This document shows, one piece after another, positions 25,805 to 34,296 of a stretch of 64,000 nucleotides of DNA. The position numbers and the translations under genes are program-made. Source of the stretch: Sphingobium sp. Z007. Its GTDB lineage: Bacteria; Pseudomonadota; Alphaproteobacteria; Sphingomonadales; Sphingomonadaceae. Numbering within the stretch: the stretch's first letter is position 1; each line of letters starts with the position of its first letter. Location of the stretch: contig NZ_FBXK01000001.1 in the NCBI RefSeq assembly GCF_900013425.1, positions 656,001 through 720,000 of the forward strand. The letters run 5' to 3'. The notes below the pieces were generated by a model. That model was not told the DNA's origin. It was given only the letters and a program-made list of their open reading frames with translations, and searched no databases.

Positions 25805-26773
25805 TCATGCCGGGATCAGCCCATGCTTTGCGGCGAAGGTCGCGAACAGATCGGGCCAGGCTGCCGCTTGCATCGTCCGGGGCAGGCGCACGCCAAAGCC
25901 GTGGCCGCCATCTTCGAAGATATGGAGCGCAACCGGTCGCTTCGCCGCCTCCATCGCCTGGAACAGGGCGATGCTGTTGGCGGGTGGGACCAGTCCGTCG
26001 TCGGTCGCATGGACCAGGAAAATCGGCGGGGTGGCGCCATCGACGCGGCGCTCCACCGATCGGGCGCGGCGCATGTCGGCCGATGCGTCCCGCCCCAACA
26101 GCATGTCTCGCGATCCGCCATGCGTGAACGGTGCGTCCAGGCTGACGACGGGATAGACTAGCCCTGCAATATCGGGCCGGGCGTCCTGCCGGTCGGCGGC
26201 GTCGACAGGATCATAAACCACCTCGCCATGGCGCGTCGCCAGCGACCCGGCCAGATGCCCGCCGGCCGAGAAGCCGAGCACGCCGATCCGGTCCTTTGCG
26301 ACACCGAGTGGGACAGCATTGGCGCGGATCAGCCGCATGGCCCGCTGCGCATCCTGCAACGGCACATCCTGACGCCGCGCCCAGCCTTCGCCGGGCAGGC
26401 GGTAGAGCAGGATGAAGACGGTGACGCCGCGCGCGTTCAGCCAGGCGGCCTGGCTGGTCCCTTCATTGTCATAAGACAGGAAGGCATAGCCGCCGCCCGG
26501 CACCACCAGCATCGCCGCGCCGTTGGGACGGGCAGGGCGGCGCACCACCAGCACCGGCCGGTCGATACCTGTCACCCAACGATCGGGCGTCGCTGCGTCT
26601 TTGGACTGGTCGGCGATCTGGCGGACGATCCGCGCATTTGTGCCGCCCGGCGGGGCACCGGGCCACAGGTCGATCAGTTCGTCGGTTGCAATGGTCTGTG
26701 CGCCGGCCAGGCCAGGCAGCGCGGCCAGACCGGCGGCGGTCATAAGGGCCGTGCGGCGATTCAGCCCGCTCAT
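25805..26773 (-). CDS. Secreted alpha/beta hydrolase esterase
   Basis: Start ATG 26773 (MSGLNRRTALMTAAGLAALPG) gives a Tat/Sec-type signal and an ATGA overlap with the IclR stop. The 322-residue enzyme has the oxyanion segment VPGGGYAFLSYDNEG, nucleophile Ser169 in GFSAGGHLAGS, the acid in HATDDGLVPPANS, and His in DGGHGFGV. The opening DLWPGAPPG is typical of the BD-FAE/XynB-like carbohydrate acetylesterases found near glycosidases. It probably deacetylates oligosaccharides before GH action. First enzyme gene after the regulator in the leftward operon. Confidence 0.87.
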   Translation of the reverse strand: MSGLNRRTALMTAAGLAALPGLAGAQTIATDELIDLWPGAPPGGTNARIVRQIADQSKDAATPDRWVTGIDRPVLVVRRPARPNGAAMLVVPGGGYAFLSYDNEGTSQAAWLNARGVTVFILLYRLPGEGWARRQDVPLQDAQRAMRLIRANAVPLGVAKDRIGVLGFSAGGHLAGSLATRHGEVVYDPVDAADRQDARPDIAGLVYPVVSLDAPFTHGGSRDMLLGRDASADMRRARSVERRVDGATPPIFLVHATDDGLVPPANSIALFQAMEAAKRPVALHIFEDGGHGFGVRLPRTMQAAAWPDLFATFAAKHGLIPA

Positions 26774-27555
26774 TGTCCGCCCTCCGCGTCGCGCGGGGGC
26801 ACCAGCATCATCGGCGACATCGCGCTGCCGATCGCCTGCGCCGCGTCGCGCACCAGCTGGCTGCACGTCTCCACCGTCGCCCGGTTAGCTGCGCCATCGA
26901 CGAAGGGCATGGTCAGCGCCGCGCGCGCGGCTCCGCCGGACAGGATCGGCGCGGACAGGTCAGTGATGCCGGTCAGCATCGGGCTGGGCGCAATCGCGCC
27001 GCCATGCGCAACCGCCGCATCCAGCCGTTCGTTCAGTTCGGCCTCGTCCAGCGTCTCGCCAGTGGCGCGGATGGCGCTCAGCATCGCTGCCCGCGCGTCG
27101 GGCGGCTGAAAGGCAAGCAGGATGCGCCCCGAATTGGAGCGGTGCAGCGGCCGACGATAGCCCACGCGCACGGCAAAGCCAGATAGGCCGGGCGCCTCGA
27201 TCGCGATGATGACGACCATTTCCGCGCCCGACGCGACCGCCAGATGGCAGCTTTGGCCCGCCTTGCGCGCCAGATCCTGCATCACCGGCAGAGCGGTGGA
27301 GGCGAGGTCGCGGATCGGCGGCTGGCTCATGCCCAGTGCGAACAGCCGGTTGGTCAGGCGATAGCCTTCCTCGGCGCGGGCAATATAGCCATGCGCCTCC
27401 AGCACCTGGAGCATACGGAAAATCTCGCTGACAGACCGGCCCAGCGCGATCGATATGTCTGACATGATGAGGGGATCGCTAGCTGCGGCCAGCAACTCCA
27501 ATATCTCCAGCCCCTTCGTGAGCGCGGGCGCTTGATAGCGCGATTTGCCTGCCAT
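26770..27555 (-). CDS. IclR-family transcriptional regulator
   Basis: Start ATG 27555 (MAGKSRYQAPALTKGLEIL) follows a strong GGAGAGGAG Shine-Dalgarno. The 261-residue protein has the winged helix-turn-helix (LTKGLEILELLAA, MSDISIALGRSVSEIFRMLQVLEAHGYI) and the IclR effector domain (GQSCHLAVASGAEMVVIIAIEAP, PLHRSNSGRILLAF, ITDLSAPI). It is the first gene of the leftward esterase/fucosidase/xylosidase/glucosidase operon and diverges from the TonB receptor, so it likely controls both and itself. The ligand is unknown; a sugar acid or released sugar of this pathway is likely. Confidence 0.93.
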   Translation of the reverse strand: MAGKSRYQAPALTKGLEILELLAAASDPLIMSDISIALGRSVSEIFRMLQVLEAHGYIARAEEGYRLTNRLFALGMSQPPIRDLASTALPVMQDLARKAGQSCHLAVASGAEMVVIIAIEAPGLSGFAVRVGYRRPLHRSNSGRILLAFQPPDARAAMLSAIRATGETLDEAELNERLDAAVAHGGAIAPSPMLTGITDLSAPILSGGAARAALTMPFVDGAANRATVETCSQLVRDAAQAIGSAMSPMMLVPPRDAEGGQ

Positions 27556-27636
27556 GCAGCTCCTCTCCCCAAATCTATGATGTTTCCGTCTATAGAAGCA
27601 TCTGCGCCGGTTCACACCTCCTACACATTATCCACA

Positions 27637-27662
27637 TATGAAATCAATTTTTATATTTCATA
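27637..27662. promoter_or_regulatory. Perfect inverted repeat in IclR/TonB-receptor divergent region
   Basis: TATGAAAT-N10-ATTTCATA, 8-bp perfect arms whose centres are 18 bp apart, inside a short AT-rich segment. It is placed between the divergent regulator and receptor genes and is a good candidate for the IclR protein's own operator. Confidence 0.45.
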
Positions 27663-27693
27663 ATCCAAAATGTGCGAGTAATGGGATGTCGTC

Positions 27694-27709
27694 TTGTTAC
27701 CGCTCCCAA
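27694..27709. promoter_or_regulatory. Possible LacI-type operator upstream of TonB receptor
   Basis: TTGTTACCGCTCCCAA is a weak palindrome (10 of 16 positions) around CG, with TTG/CAA ends. It resembles LacI-family sites, but the symmetry is modest and chance cannot be excluded. Confidence 0.25.
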
Positions 27710-27802
27710 AGCGGCGCGAGACGAAAAGGGAAGGTTTTCGGCGGCCCGAAGCGGTCGCGAATCGAACGCTCCGATCGGGGCGTCAGGGAGAGGAAGGGTT
27801 TC

Positions 27803-30499
27803 ATGACCAAGATCACGCCTATGCCGCGTCGCGCCGCTTTGCTGGCCGGCATCTCGATCGCCAGCATAGCGCTGGCGGCCAATGCCCATGCGCAGGATAG
27901 CGCCCCGCCACAGGCCGCCGCCTCGGAAGAAGGCGACATCGTCGTCACCGGGGTCCGCGCCAGCCTGTCGAGCGCCCAGGCGATCAAGCGCAACAGCGAC
28001 GTCATCGTCGATTCGATCGTCGCCGAAGACATCGGCAAGCTGCCCGACCGCAATGTCGCCGAAGCGTTGCAGCGCATTCCCGGTATCCAGGTCCAGCGCC
28101 GCTATGGCGAAGGCAGTTCGGTCGCGATCCGTGGCTTGACGCAGGTCCGAACCGAATTGAACGGCCGCGACATTTTTACCGCCAGCGGCGCCAACCAACT
28201 GAGCCTGGAGGATATTCCGTCCGAGCTGCTGGCCGGGATCGACGTGTACAAGAACCCGTCGGCCGACCTGATCGAAGACCAACTGTCCGGCACGATTAAT
28301 TTCCGCACCCGCAAGGCGTTCGACTTTGACGGCTTCAAGGCGGCGGCGTCGCTGACGCAAAGCCATTTCGACCTGGTCGACAGATATCGGCCGTCGGCCT
28401 CGCTGATGCTTAGCAACCGCTGGGACACAAGCATCGGTGAGATCGGCATCCTGGCGAGCGTTTCCTATCAGAAGACCGCCTTCCGTCAGGATACGATCTC
28501 GACCGAGCCTTTCTACACGCTCGACCCCAGCGTCCCCGCCGACGCTGCCGTGCTCGCCACCCTGGGCCGCACCGGCCAGGTGACCACGCTGCCCCACGGC
28601 ACCGGCATTGGCGAAGTCTATGGCGACCGTCGCCGCCTGGGCACTGACCTGTCGGTCCAGTGGCGCCCCAGCGACACGCTGGAATTGACCGCCGAAGTCT
28701 TCCGGTCGGACTATAAGTTCCGCTACGACGACTATAGCTTCTTCGCCTACACCTCCACCAGCGCGATCCAGCCGCAACCCGGCGCGCCGTTCACCTATGC
28801 CGACAATGGCGATTTCCAGAGCGGCACCTTCATCAACCTGCCGGTCGGCAACAACACCAGCGCGGAAACGCGCCAGTCCAAGACGACCGACTATTCGCTG
28901 AACCTGAAATGGAAGCCCAGCGCGAACCTCACCGTCACCGCCGATGGCCAATATGTCGACGCCAAGACGAAGAATCTGCGGTCGATCTTCGGCCTGAACG
29001 GCACTGCCGATACGCTGTATCAGGATATTTCGGGATCGGTGCCGGTCGTGAATATCGGTTCGGCTACCGGCCTTGCCAACCCGGCGACCTACAACAGCGC
29101 CTTTTATCTCGACAACCTGAACGAATCCAAGGCGTCGGATAAAACGGCGCGCCTGGACGCCGAATATCGGTTCGACGCGGGGATCCTCTCGTCGATCAAG
29201 GCAGGTATCCGCTTTGCCGATCGCAAGAACCGGACGATCGACACCGGCTATCGCTACACCGGCCTGGCCGGTATCCCCAGCCAGCTGGAAAATGTCGACC
29301 TCAGCAACTTCTTCCGCGGCGACGCCGACCTGTTCGGCAACATCATCGCCTTTAACCGCGGCATCATCCGCAACTATCAGGATACGCTCGACACGCTGGG
29401 TATCGCCGGCCCGCCGGCCTATGTCCAGAGCGGCACCAACGCCCAGCGGCAGAAGACCTGGACCGGTTACGCCACCGCCTTCTTCAAGACCGATCCGGTC
29501 GACGGCAATATCGGCGTCCGTGTGGTCCGCACCGATCTCGACGTATCCGGCTTCTACCAGCAGATCGCGATCATCCAGAATCCCGACGGCACCGAAAGCA
29601 ACGGCCCGGCCGAGTTTAATCCGATCAATGCGTCGCGCAGCTATACCTCGGTGCTGCCCAGCCTGAACCTGCGCGTCCACCTGGCCGACGACCTGCAATT
29701 GCGCCTGGCGGCGGCGAAGAATATTGCGCGGCCCAGCTTCAGCCAGTTGAACCCCAGCCTCAACATCACCGAACCCGGCCGGGCGCAGCAGGACCAGTTG
29801 CACCTGACCAGCGGTGGCAACCCCTATCTCAAGCCAATGAAGTCGGACAATCTCGACCTGTCGCTGGAGTGGTATTTCTCGCGCACCGGCTCGCTGACGG
29901 CGGCCGGCTTCTACAAGAATATCAAAGACTATATCCAGACCGCCGTTACGCCCCGCGACGTGACCTTCAACAACGGCAACACCTATGAATATCAGGTCAC
30001 CTCGTTCAACAATGTCGCCAAGGGCAAGGTGAAGGGCTTCGAACTGGCCTATCAGCAGTTTTTCGACTTCCTGCCCGGCCCGCTCAGTGGCCTCGGCATG
30101 CAGGCGAACTTCACTTATGTGGATTCAAAGGCCCCGTCTCCGGCAACCACCGGCCCGGTCGTCAACGTGCCGCTGGAACTGCTGTCGAAATATAATTATA
30201 ACATCGTCGGCATCTACGAACTGGGCGGCTTGTCGGCCCGCGTTGCCTATAACTGGCGCAGCAAATATGTTGTCACCACGGCGGGCAACGGCACCGGCAA
30301 CCTGCCGATCTTCAACAAGCCGTTCGGACAGCTGGATGCATCGGTCAGCTATAATGTGACCCCGCAATTCGCCCTGGCGGTGGATGGCGTGAACCTGACC
30401 AATACGCGCCGATCCACCTATTTCGGGATCGACAGCCGTCCGCGCGACGTCGTCGTCAATGATCGCCGCATCAGTCTGACCGCCCGCATCACCTATTGA
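27803..30499 (+). CDS. TonB-dependent outer-membrane receptor (carbohydrate type)
   Basis: Start ATG 27803 (MTKITPMPRRAALLAGISIASIALAANAHAQ) is preceded by GGGAGAGGAAGGG and gives a standard signal peptide; the open frame extends further upstream but without one. The 898-residue mature barrel protein has a TonB-box-like GDIVVTGVRASLSSAQ. Its plug includes IVAEDIGKLPDRNVAEALQRIPGIQVQR and the NP-loop region NPSADLIEDQLSGTINFRTRK. The C-terminus ends in the aromatic SLTARITY. This plug signature belongs to the Caulobacter/Xanthomonas-type receptors that import oligosaccharides. It diverges from the IclR operon and precedes the fucose operon, so it should take up the oligosaccharide substrate of this locus. 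Confidence 0.93.
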   Translation: MTKITPMPRRAALLAGISIASIALAANAHAQDSAPPQAAASEEGDIVVTGVRASLSSAQAIKRNSDVIVDSIVAEDIGKLPDRNVAEALQRIPGIQVQRRYGEGSSVAIRGLTQVRTELNGRDIFTASGANQLSLEDIPSELLAGIDVYKNPSADLIEDQLSGTINFRTRKAFDFDGFKAAASLTQSHFDLVDRYRPSASLMLSNRWDTSIGEIGILASVSYQKTAFRQDTISTEPFYTLDPSVPADAAVLATLGRTGQVTTLPHGTGIGEVYGDRRRLGTDLSVQWRPSDTLELTAEVFRSDYKFRYDDYSFFAYTSTSAIQPQPGAPFTYADNGDFQSGTFINLPVGNNTSAETRQSKTTDYSLNLKWKPSANLTVTADGQYVDAKTKNLRSIFGLNGTADTLYQDISGSVPVVNIGSATGLANPATYNSAFYLDNLNESKASDKTARLDAEYRFDAGILSSIKAGIRFADRKNRTIDTGYRYTGLAGIPSQLENVDLSNFFRGDADLFGNIIAFNRGIIRNYQDTLDTLGIAGPPAYVQSGTNAQRQKTWTGYATAFFKTDPVDGNIGVRVVRTDLDVSGFYQQIAIIQNPDGTESNGPAEFNPINASRSYTSVLPSLNLRVHLADDLQLRLAAAKNIARPSFSQLNPSLNITEPGRAQQDQLHLTSGGNPYLKPMKSDNLDLSLEWYFSRTGSLTAAGFYKNIKDYIQTAVTPRDVTFNNGNTYEYQVTSFNNVAKGKVKGFELAYQQFFDFLPGPLSGLGMQANFTYVDSKAPSPATTGPVVNVPLELLSKYNYNIVGIYELGGLSARVAYNWRSKYVVTTAGNGTGNLPIFNKPFGQLDASVSYNVTPQFALAVDGVNLTNTRRSTYFGIDSRPRDVVVNDRRISLTARITY

Positions 30500-30533
30500 T
30501 CCGCCGCGCGGGCGTTTCTAGCGTCCCCCCCTC

Positions 30534-30572
30534 GGCAGACCGGACCGCGATGCGGCCGGTCTGCCATTTTTT
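30534..30572 (+). terminator. Intrinsic terminator after the TonB receptor
   Basis: GGCAGACCGG pairs with CCGGTCTGCC, and an inner CCGC-gat-GCGG hairpin continues the stem with one bulged A. ATTTTTT follows directly. It separates the receptor from the fucose permease operon. Confidence 0.85.
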
Positions 30573-30590
30573 GCAAGAGAGGATGGTCGG

Positions 30591-31829
30591 ATGGACAGGC
30601 AGGAAGCGGGCGTCGAAGGGCGCAGGACCGAACGCAGCAGCCGCACGGCGATGGTCCTGACCACGGGCCTCTTCTTCCTGTGGGGGGTGGCGAACAATCT
30701 CAACGATGTGCTGATCGCCCATTTTCGGCATGTCTTTACGCTGTCCGACTTCCAGTCGGGACTGGTCCAGTCGGCCTTTTACCTAGGCTATTTCTGCTTC
30801 GCCATTCCCGCCGCGCTGGCGGCGGAGCGGCTGGGCTATAAGGCGACGGTCATCATCGGGCTGCTGTTATTTGGCGGCGGCGCGCTGCTGTTCCTGCCAG
30901 CCTCGATGCAACTGAGCTACGGCTTCTTTCTCTTTGCGCTGTTCGTGATCGCCAGCGGCCTGGCGTTCCTGGAGACGGCGGCCAATCCGATGGTCGCGGT
31001 GATGGGACCGGGGGACGGTTCCGCGCAGCGGCTCAACCTGGCGCAGGCGTTCAACCCGCTGGGGTCGATCGCGGGCGTGGCGCTGGGCGCGACGCTGATC
31101 CTGTCCGATGCACCGCAACGGGGCACGGCGGGCGCAGCGGCGGTGCAACTCCCTTATCTTGGCATCGCGCTGGTTGTGCTGGGCTGGGCGACGGTTCTGG
31201 CCTTCACGCGCTTTCCGCATGCGGCCACGCAGGCGGACGGCGGCGGCGGGGCGGCGCTCGCTGGTTATGGCGCGCTGCTGCGTCGGCCCCGCTATATGGC
31301 AGGGGTGGCCGCGCAATTTTTCTACGTCGGCGCGCAGGTCGGCATCTGGAGCTATCTGATCCGTTACGCAGAAAGCGTCGTCCCCGGCATAGGCGCGCAA
31401 AAGGCGGCCTGGCTGCTCACCCTGTCGCTGGCGCTGTTCATGGTCGGCCGCTTCATCGGCGCGGCCTTGCTGTCGCGCTTTGATGGCGCGCGGCTCATGG
31501 CGCTGTTCGCGATCATCAACATCGTCTTGTCGCTGGTGGCGGTGAGGGGCGGGATAGTCGGCCTTGCCGCTTTAGTGGCGACCAGCTTTTTCATGTCGAT
31601 CCTGTATCCCACGATTTTCGTCCTGTCGCTCCGCGGCTTGGGACCACTGACCAAGGCGGGCGCATCGATGATCGTGATGGCGATCATCGGCGGCGCGGTG
31701 CTGACCATGGCGATGGGGCTGCTGTCCGATCTGGCCGGCACGATCCGCGCGGCGATGATCGTGCCAGCACTCTGCTTCGCGGTCGTGGCGCTCTATGCCC
31801 GCGCCGCGCGGCGGGAGGGGGCGGCATGA
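30591..31829 (+). CDS. fucP: MFS sugar permease, L-fucose:proton symporter type
   Basis: A 412-residue, 12-helix transporter. The first helix region TGLFFLWGVANNLNDVLIAHFRHVF, followed by LSDFQSGLVQSAFYLGYF, is characteristic of FucP, including the Asn-Asp pair of helix 1 that binds sugar and proton. A second typical block is FLETAANPMVAVMG with NLAQAFNPLGSIAG. It would carry L-fucose across the inner membrane after release by the GH29 enzyme. It is first in an operon with the fucose oxidation genes; the next gene starts within its stop (ATGA, 31826-31829). Galactose or glucose transport (GluP/GalP branch of the same family) is a lesser possibility. Confidence 0.87.
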   Translation: MDRQEAGVEGRRTERSSRTAMVLTTGLFFLWGVANNLNDVLIAHFRHVFTLSDFQSGLVQSAFYLGYFCFAIPAALAAERLGYKATVIIGLLLFGGGALLFLPASMQLSYGFFLFALFVIASGLAFLETAANPMVAVMGPGDGSAQRLNLAQAFNPLGSIAGVALGATLILSDAPQRGTAGAAAVQLPYLGIALVVLGWATVLAFTRFPHAATQADGGGGAALAGYGALLRRPRYMAGVAAQFFYVGAQVGIWSYLIRYAESVVPGIGAQKAAWLLTLSLALFMVGRFIGAALLSRFDGARLMALFAIINIVLSLVAVRGGIVGLAALVATSFFMSILYPTIFVLSLRGLGPLTKAGASMIVMAIIGGAVLTMAMGLLSDLAGTIRAAMIVPALCFAVVALYARAARREGAA

Positions 31830-33085
31830 TCCCCAGTTTGGGTATGGGCACCGCGCCCATCGGTAACCTCTATCGCGCCGTCAGTGACGCGGAGGCGCGC
31901 GTTACGCTGGACGCCGCCTGGGACGCGGGCATCCGCTATTATGACACCGCGCCCCATTATGGCTTCGGCCTTGCCGAACGGCGGCTGGGCGCGATGCTGG
32001 CGGCGCGCGATCCGGCGGGCGAAGCTGTGCTATCGACCAAGGCCGGTCGCCTGCTCGTACCGACCGATGCCACGGGCGAACGCCATGGTTTCGTCAATGC
32101 CGATCCCTATGAGCCGGTCTTCGACTATGGCCATGACGCGGTGGTACGATCTTTCGAGGGCAGTTGCGCGCGGTTGGGGCGCGACTGGATCGACCTGCTG
32201 CTCGCCCATGATCTGGGCCAGGCGACCCATGGCGACGATCATGAGCGCCACCTGCGCGCCTTCCTGAACGGCGGCTACCGCGCAATGTGCGACCTGCGCG
32301 ACGCAGGCGCGATCGGCGCGATCGGCATCGGCGTCAACGAAGTCGCAATCTGCGATGAGATACTCGACCATGTCGCCCTGGACATGATCCTGCTCGCCGG
32401 GCGCTATACGCTGCTCGATCGCAGCGCAGAGCGACTGTTGGCGCGGTGCGCGGCATTGGGCGTTCAGGTCATCGTCGGCGGTCCCTATAATAGCGGCATA
32501 TTGGCGCGCGACCTAACCGGCCCGCTGCATTTCGACTATGCCGCCCCCAGCGCCGACATTCTGGACAAAGCGCAGCGCTTGTCGGACGCCTGCGCCGCCC
32601 TCGATATCCCGCTGCCCGCCGCGGCTCTGCAATTCCCGCTCCGCCATCCCGCGGTCGTCAGCGTCATTCCCGGCCTGGTCGGTGCCGATCAGGTCGCCGA
32701 CACCATGACCCGCCTCTCGACGCCCTTGCCCGATCCACTCTGGCCCGCGCTGGACGCCTCACTGAAAGACACGGCCATGGTGCAGGACGATGCCCGCCTG
32801 ATCCTGCTGCACCCGGACGATAATGTCCTGATCTGCGTTCGCTCGATCGAGGCGGGCGATATTCTCCCTGTCTCCGGCGGCACGATCCCGGCGCGCGAAG
32901 GCATCGCCATCGGCCACAAGATCGCCCGCGCGTCATTGAGCGCCGGGGACAAGGTCATCAAATATGGCGCACCAATCGGGTCGATGACCGCCGACGCCAC
33001 CGCCGGCGATTGGGTCCATATGCACAATATGAAAAGCGACTATATCAGCAGCCATACGCGCACCGCGCTGGAGGAGGGGACATGA
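31826..33085 (+). CDS. Fusion: aldo-keto reductase (L-fucose dehydrogenase) plus SAF domain (dehydratase small subunit)
   Basis: Residues 1-312 are an aldo-keto reductase barrel with the full tetrad: Asp40 and Tyr45 in YYDTAPHYG, Lys72 in LSTKAGR and His128 in LLAHDLG. This subgroup oxidises L-fucose or related aldoses to lactones with NAD(P). Residues about 330-403 are a SAF domain of the UxaA N-terminal type (DDNVLICVRSIEAGD, IGHKIARASLSAGDKVIKYG, WVHMHNMKSDY), which normally forms the small subunit of altronate/fuconate dehydratases. The matching large subunit is the next gene, overlapping by ATGA. Met318 (ATG 32777) begins MVQDDARLILLHPDDN, which looks like an independent SAF start, so the fusion may come from loss of a stop codon, or a free SAF chain may also be made. 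No frameshift is needed for the fused reading. Confidence 0.88.
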   Translation: MIPSLGMGTAPIGNLYRAVSDAEARVTLDAAWDAGIRYYDTAPHYGFGLAERRLGAMLAARDPAGEAVLSTKAGRLLVPTDATGERHGFVNADPYEPVFDYGHDAVVRSFEGSCARLGRDWIDLLLAHDLGQATHGDDHERHLRAFLNGGYRAMCDLRDAGAIGAIGIGVNEVAICDEILDHVALDMILLAGRYTLLDRSAERLLARCAALGVQVIVGGPYNSGILARDLTGPLHFDYAAPSADILDKAQRLSDACAALDIPLPAAALQFPLRHPAVVSVIPGLVGADQVADTMTRLSTPLPDPLWPALDASLKDTAMVQDDARLILLHPDDNVLICVRSIEAGDILPVSGGTIPAREGIAIGHKIARASLSAGDKVIKYGAPIGSMTADATAGDWVHMHNMKSDYISSHTRTALEEGT

Positions 33086-34296
33086 TCCAGGCCTGGCTCC
33101 GGCAGGATGGGCGCAAGGGCATCCGCAACGTCGTTGCGGTCGCCTATCTGGTCGAATGCGCGCATCATGTCGCGCGCCGGATCGTGGACAAGGCGGACGA
33201 TCCCGATGTCCAACTGATCGGCTTTCCCGGCTGCTTCCCCAATGCCTATGCCGCCAAGGTGATGGACGCGATCGCCACCCATCCCAATGTGGGTGGCCTC
33301 GTCATCGTGTCGCTGGGGTGCGAGAGCTTCAACCGCGAGCGGCTGCTGGCGGTGGCGCGGGCGAGCGGGCGGCCGGCCGAACTGCTGGTGATCCAGGAAA
33401 CCGGCGGCACCGCCGCGACGATCGCGGCAGGCGTGGAAGCGGTAGCGCGGGTGCGCGCCACCATCGCGGACGTGCCGCGCGGGCCGATGACCGTGGACGA
33501 ACTGATCGTCGGCACCATCTGCGGCGGGTCGGACGGGACCAGCGGCATCACCGCCAATCCGGCGGTCGGCCGCGCTTTCGACCGGCTGGTCGCGGACGGG
33601 GCGGCCTGCATCTTCGAGGAGACGGGCGAACTGGTCGGGTGCGAGACGATCATGGCAACACGCGCCCGCACCCCCGAACTCGCCGTCGCGATCGAACAAT
33701 GCGTGCAGAAGGCGGAACGCTATTACACGATCATGGGCTTTGGCAGCTTTGCGCCCGGCAATGCCGAAGGCGGCCTGACGACGCAGGAAGAAAAGTCGAT
33801 GGGCGCTTATAGCAAGTCCGGCTCATCGACCATCGACGGCATATTGAAGCCTGGAGACCTGCCCCCGACCGGCGGGCTGTATCTGCTCGACGTCGTGCCA
33901 GATGGCGAACCGCGCTTCGGCTTCCCCAATATCTCCGACAATGCGGAGATCGTGGAACTGATCGCCTGCGGCGCGCACCTCACCCTCTTTACCACCGGCC
34001 GGGGATCGGTGGTCGGATCGGCCATTTCGCCGGTCATCAAGATCTGCGCCAATCCCGACACCGGCCGTCGCCTGGCCGCGGACATGGACATCAATGCGGG
34101 CCGCATCCTGGAGGGCGAAGCGACGCTCGAACAGGTCGGCGCGGAAATCTACGACAAGGTGCTGGCCGTCGCGGCGGGCGAACGGAGTATATCCGAACAA
34201 TTGGGCCATCAGGAGTTTATTTTGACCTACAAGGCGTTCGACCCCATCGGTCCCGACTGTCTGCCCACGAAGACCGGACTGGGCGCGCGCGCATGA
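33082..34296 (+). CDS. UxaA-family sugar-acid dehydratase, large subunit (probable L-fuconate dehydratase)
   Basis: Start ATG 33082 (MIQAWLRQDGRKGIRN) overlaps the fusion gene stop. The 404-residue protein aligns with the C-terminal catalytic part of altronate dehydratase: GRKGIRNVVAVAYLVECAHHVA, FPGCFPN, VIVSLGCES, TICGGSDGTSGITANPAVG, FEETGELVGCE, EGGLTTQEEKSMGAYSKSG and LTLFTTGRGSVVGSAISPVIKI. Conserved Cys residues in GC and CGGSD fit the iron site of this family. It lacks the N-terminal SAF domain, which is supplied by the preceding fusion protein. In an L-fucose operon the substrate is most likely L-fuconate, giving 2-keto-3-deoxy-L-fuconate. The full-length uxaA paralogue at 39585 presumably serves altronate. 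Confidence 0.87.
   Translation: MIQAWLRQDGRKGIRNVVAVAYLVECAHHVARRIVDKADDPDVQLIGFPGCFPNAYAAKVMDAIATHPNVGGLVIVSLGCESFNRERLLAVARASGRPAELLVIQETGGTAATIAAGVEAVARVRATIADVPRGPMTVDELIVGTICGGSDGTSGITANPAVGRAFDRLVADGAACIFEETGELVGCETIMATRARTPELAVAIEQCVQKAERYYTIMGFGSFAPGNAEGGLTTQEEKSMGAYSKSGSSTIDGILKPGDLPPTGGLYLLDVVPDGEPRFGFPNISDNAEIVELIACGAHLTLFTTGRGSVVGSAISPVIKICANPDTGRRLAADMDINAGRILEGEATLEQVGAEIYDKVLAVAAGERSISEQLGHQEFILTYKAFDPIGPDCLPTKTGLGARA

Noticed and set aside
27644..29803. A 719-codon open frame antisense to the TonB receptor
   Set aside because: Its translation is low-complexity (Arg, Gly, Ala, Asp, Gln) with no family features, while the plus strand encodes a full receptor. High GC with codon bias makes such antisense frames common here.
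30573..30590. An operator before the fucose permease
   Set aside because: The short gap between the terminator and the start codon holds only a ribosome-binding region; no palindrome was found.
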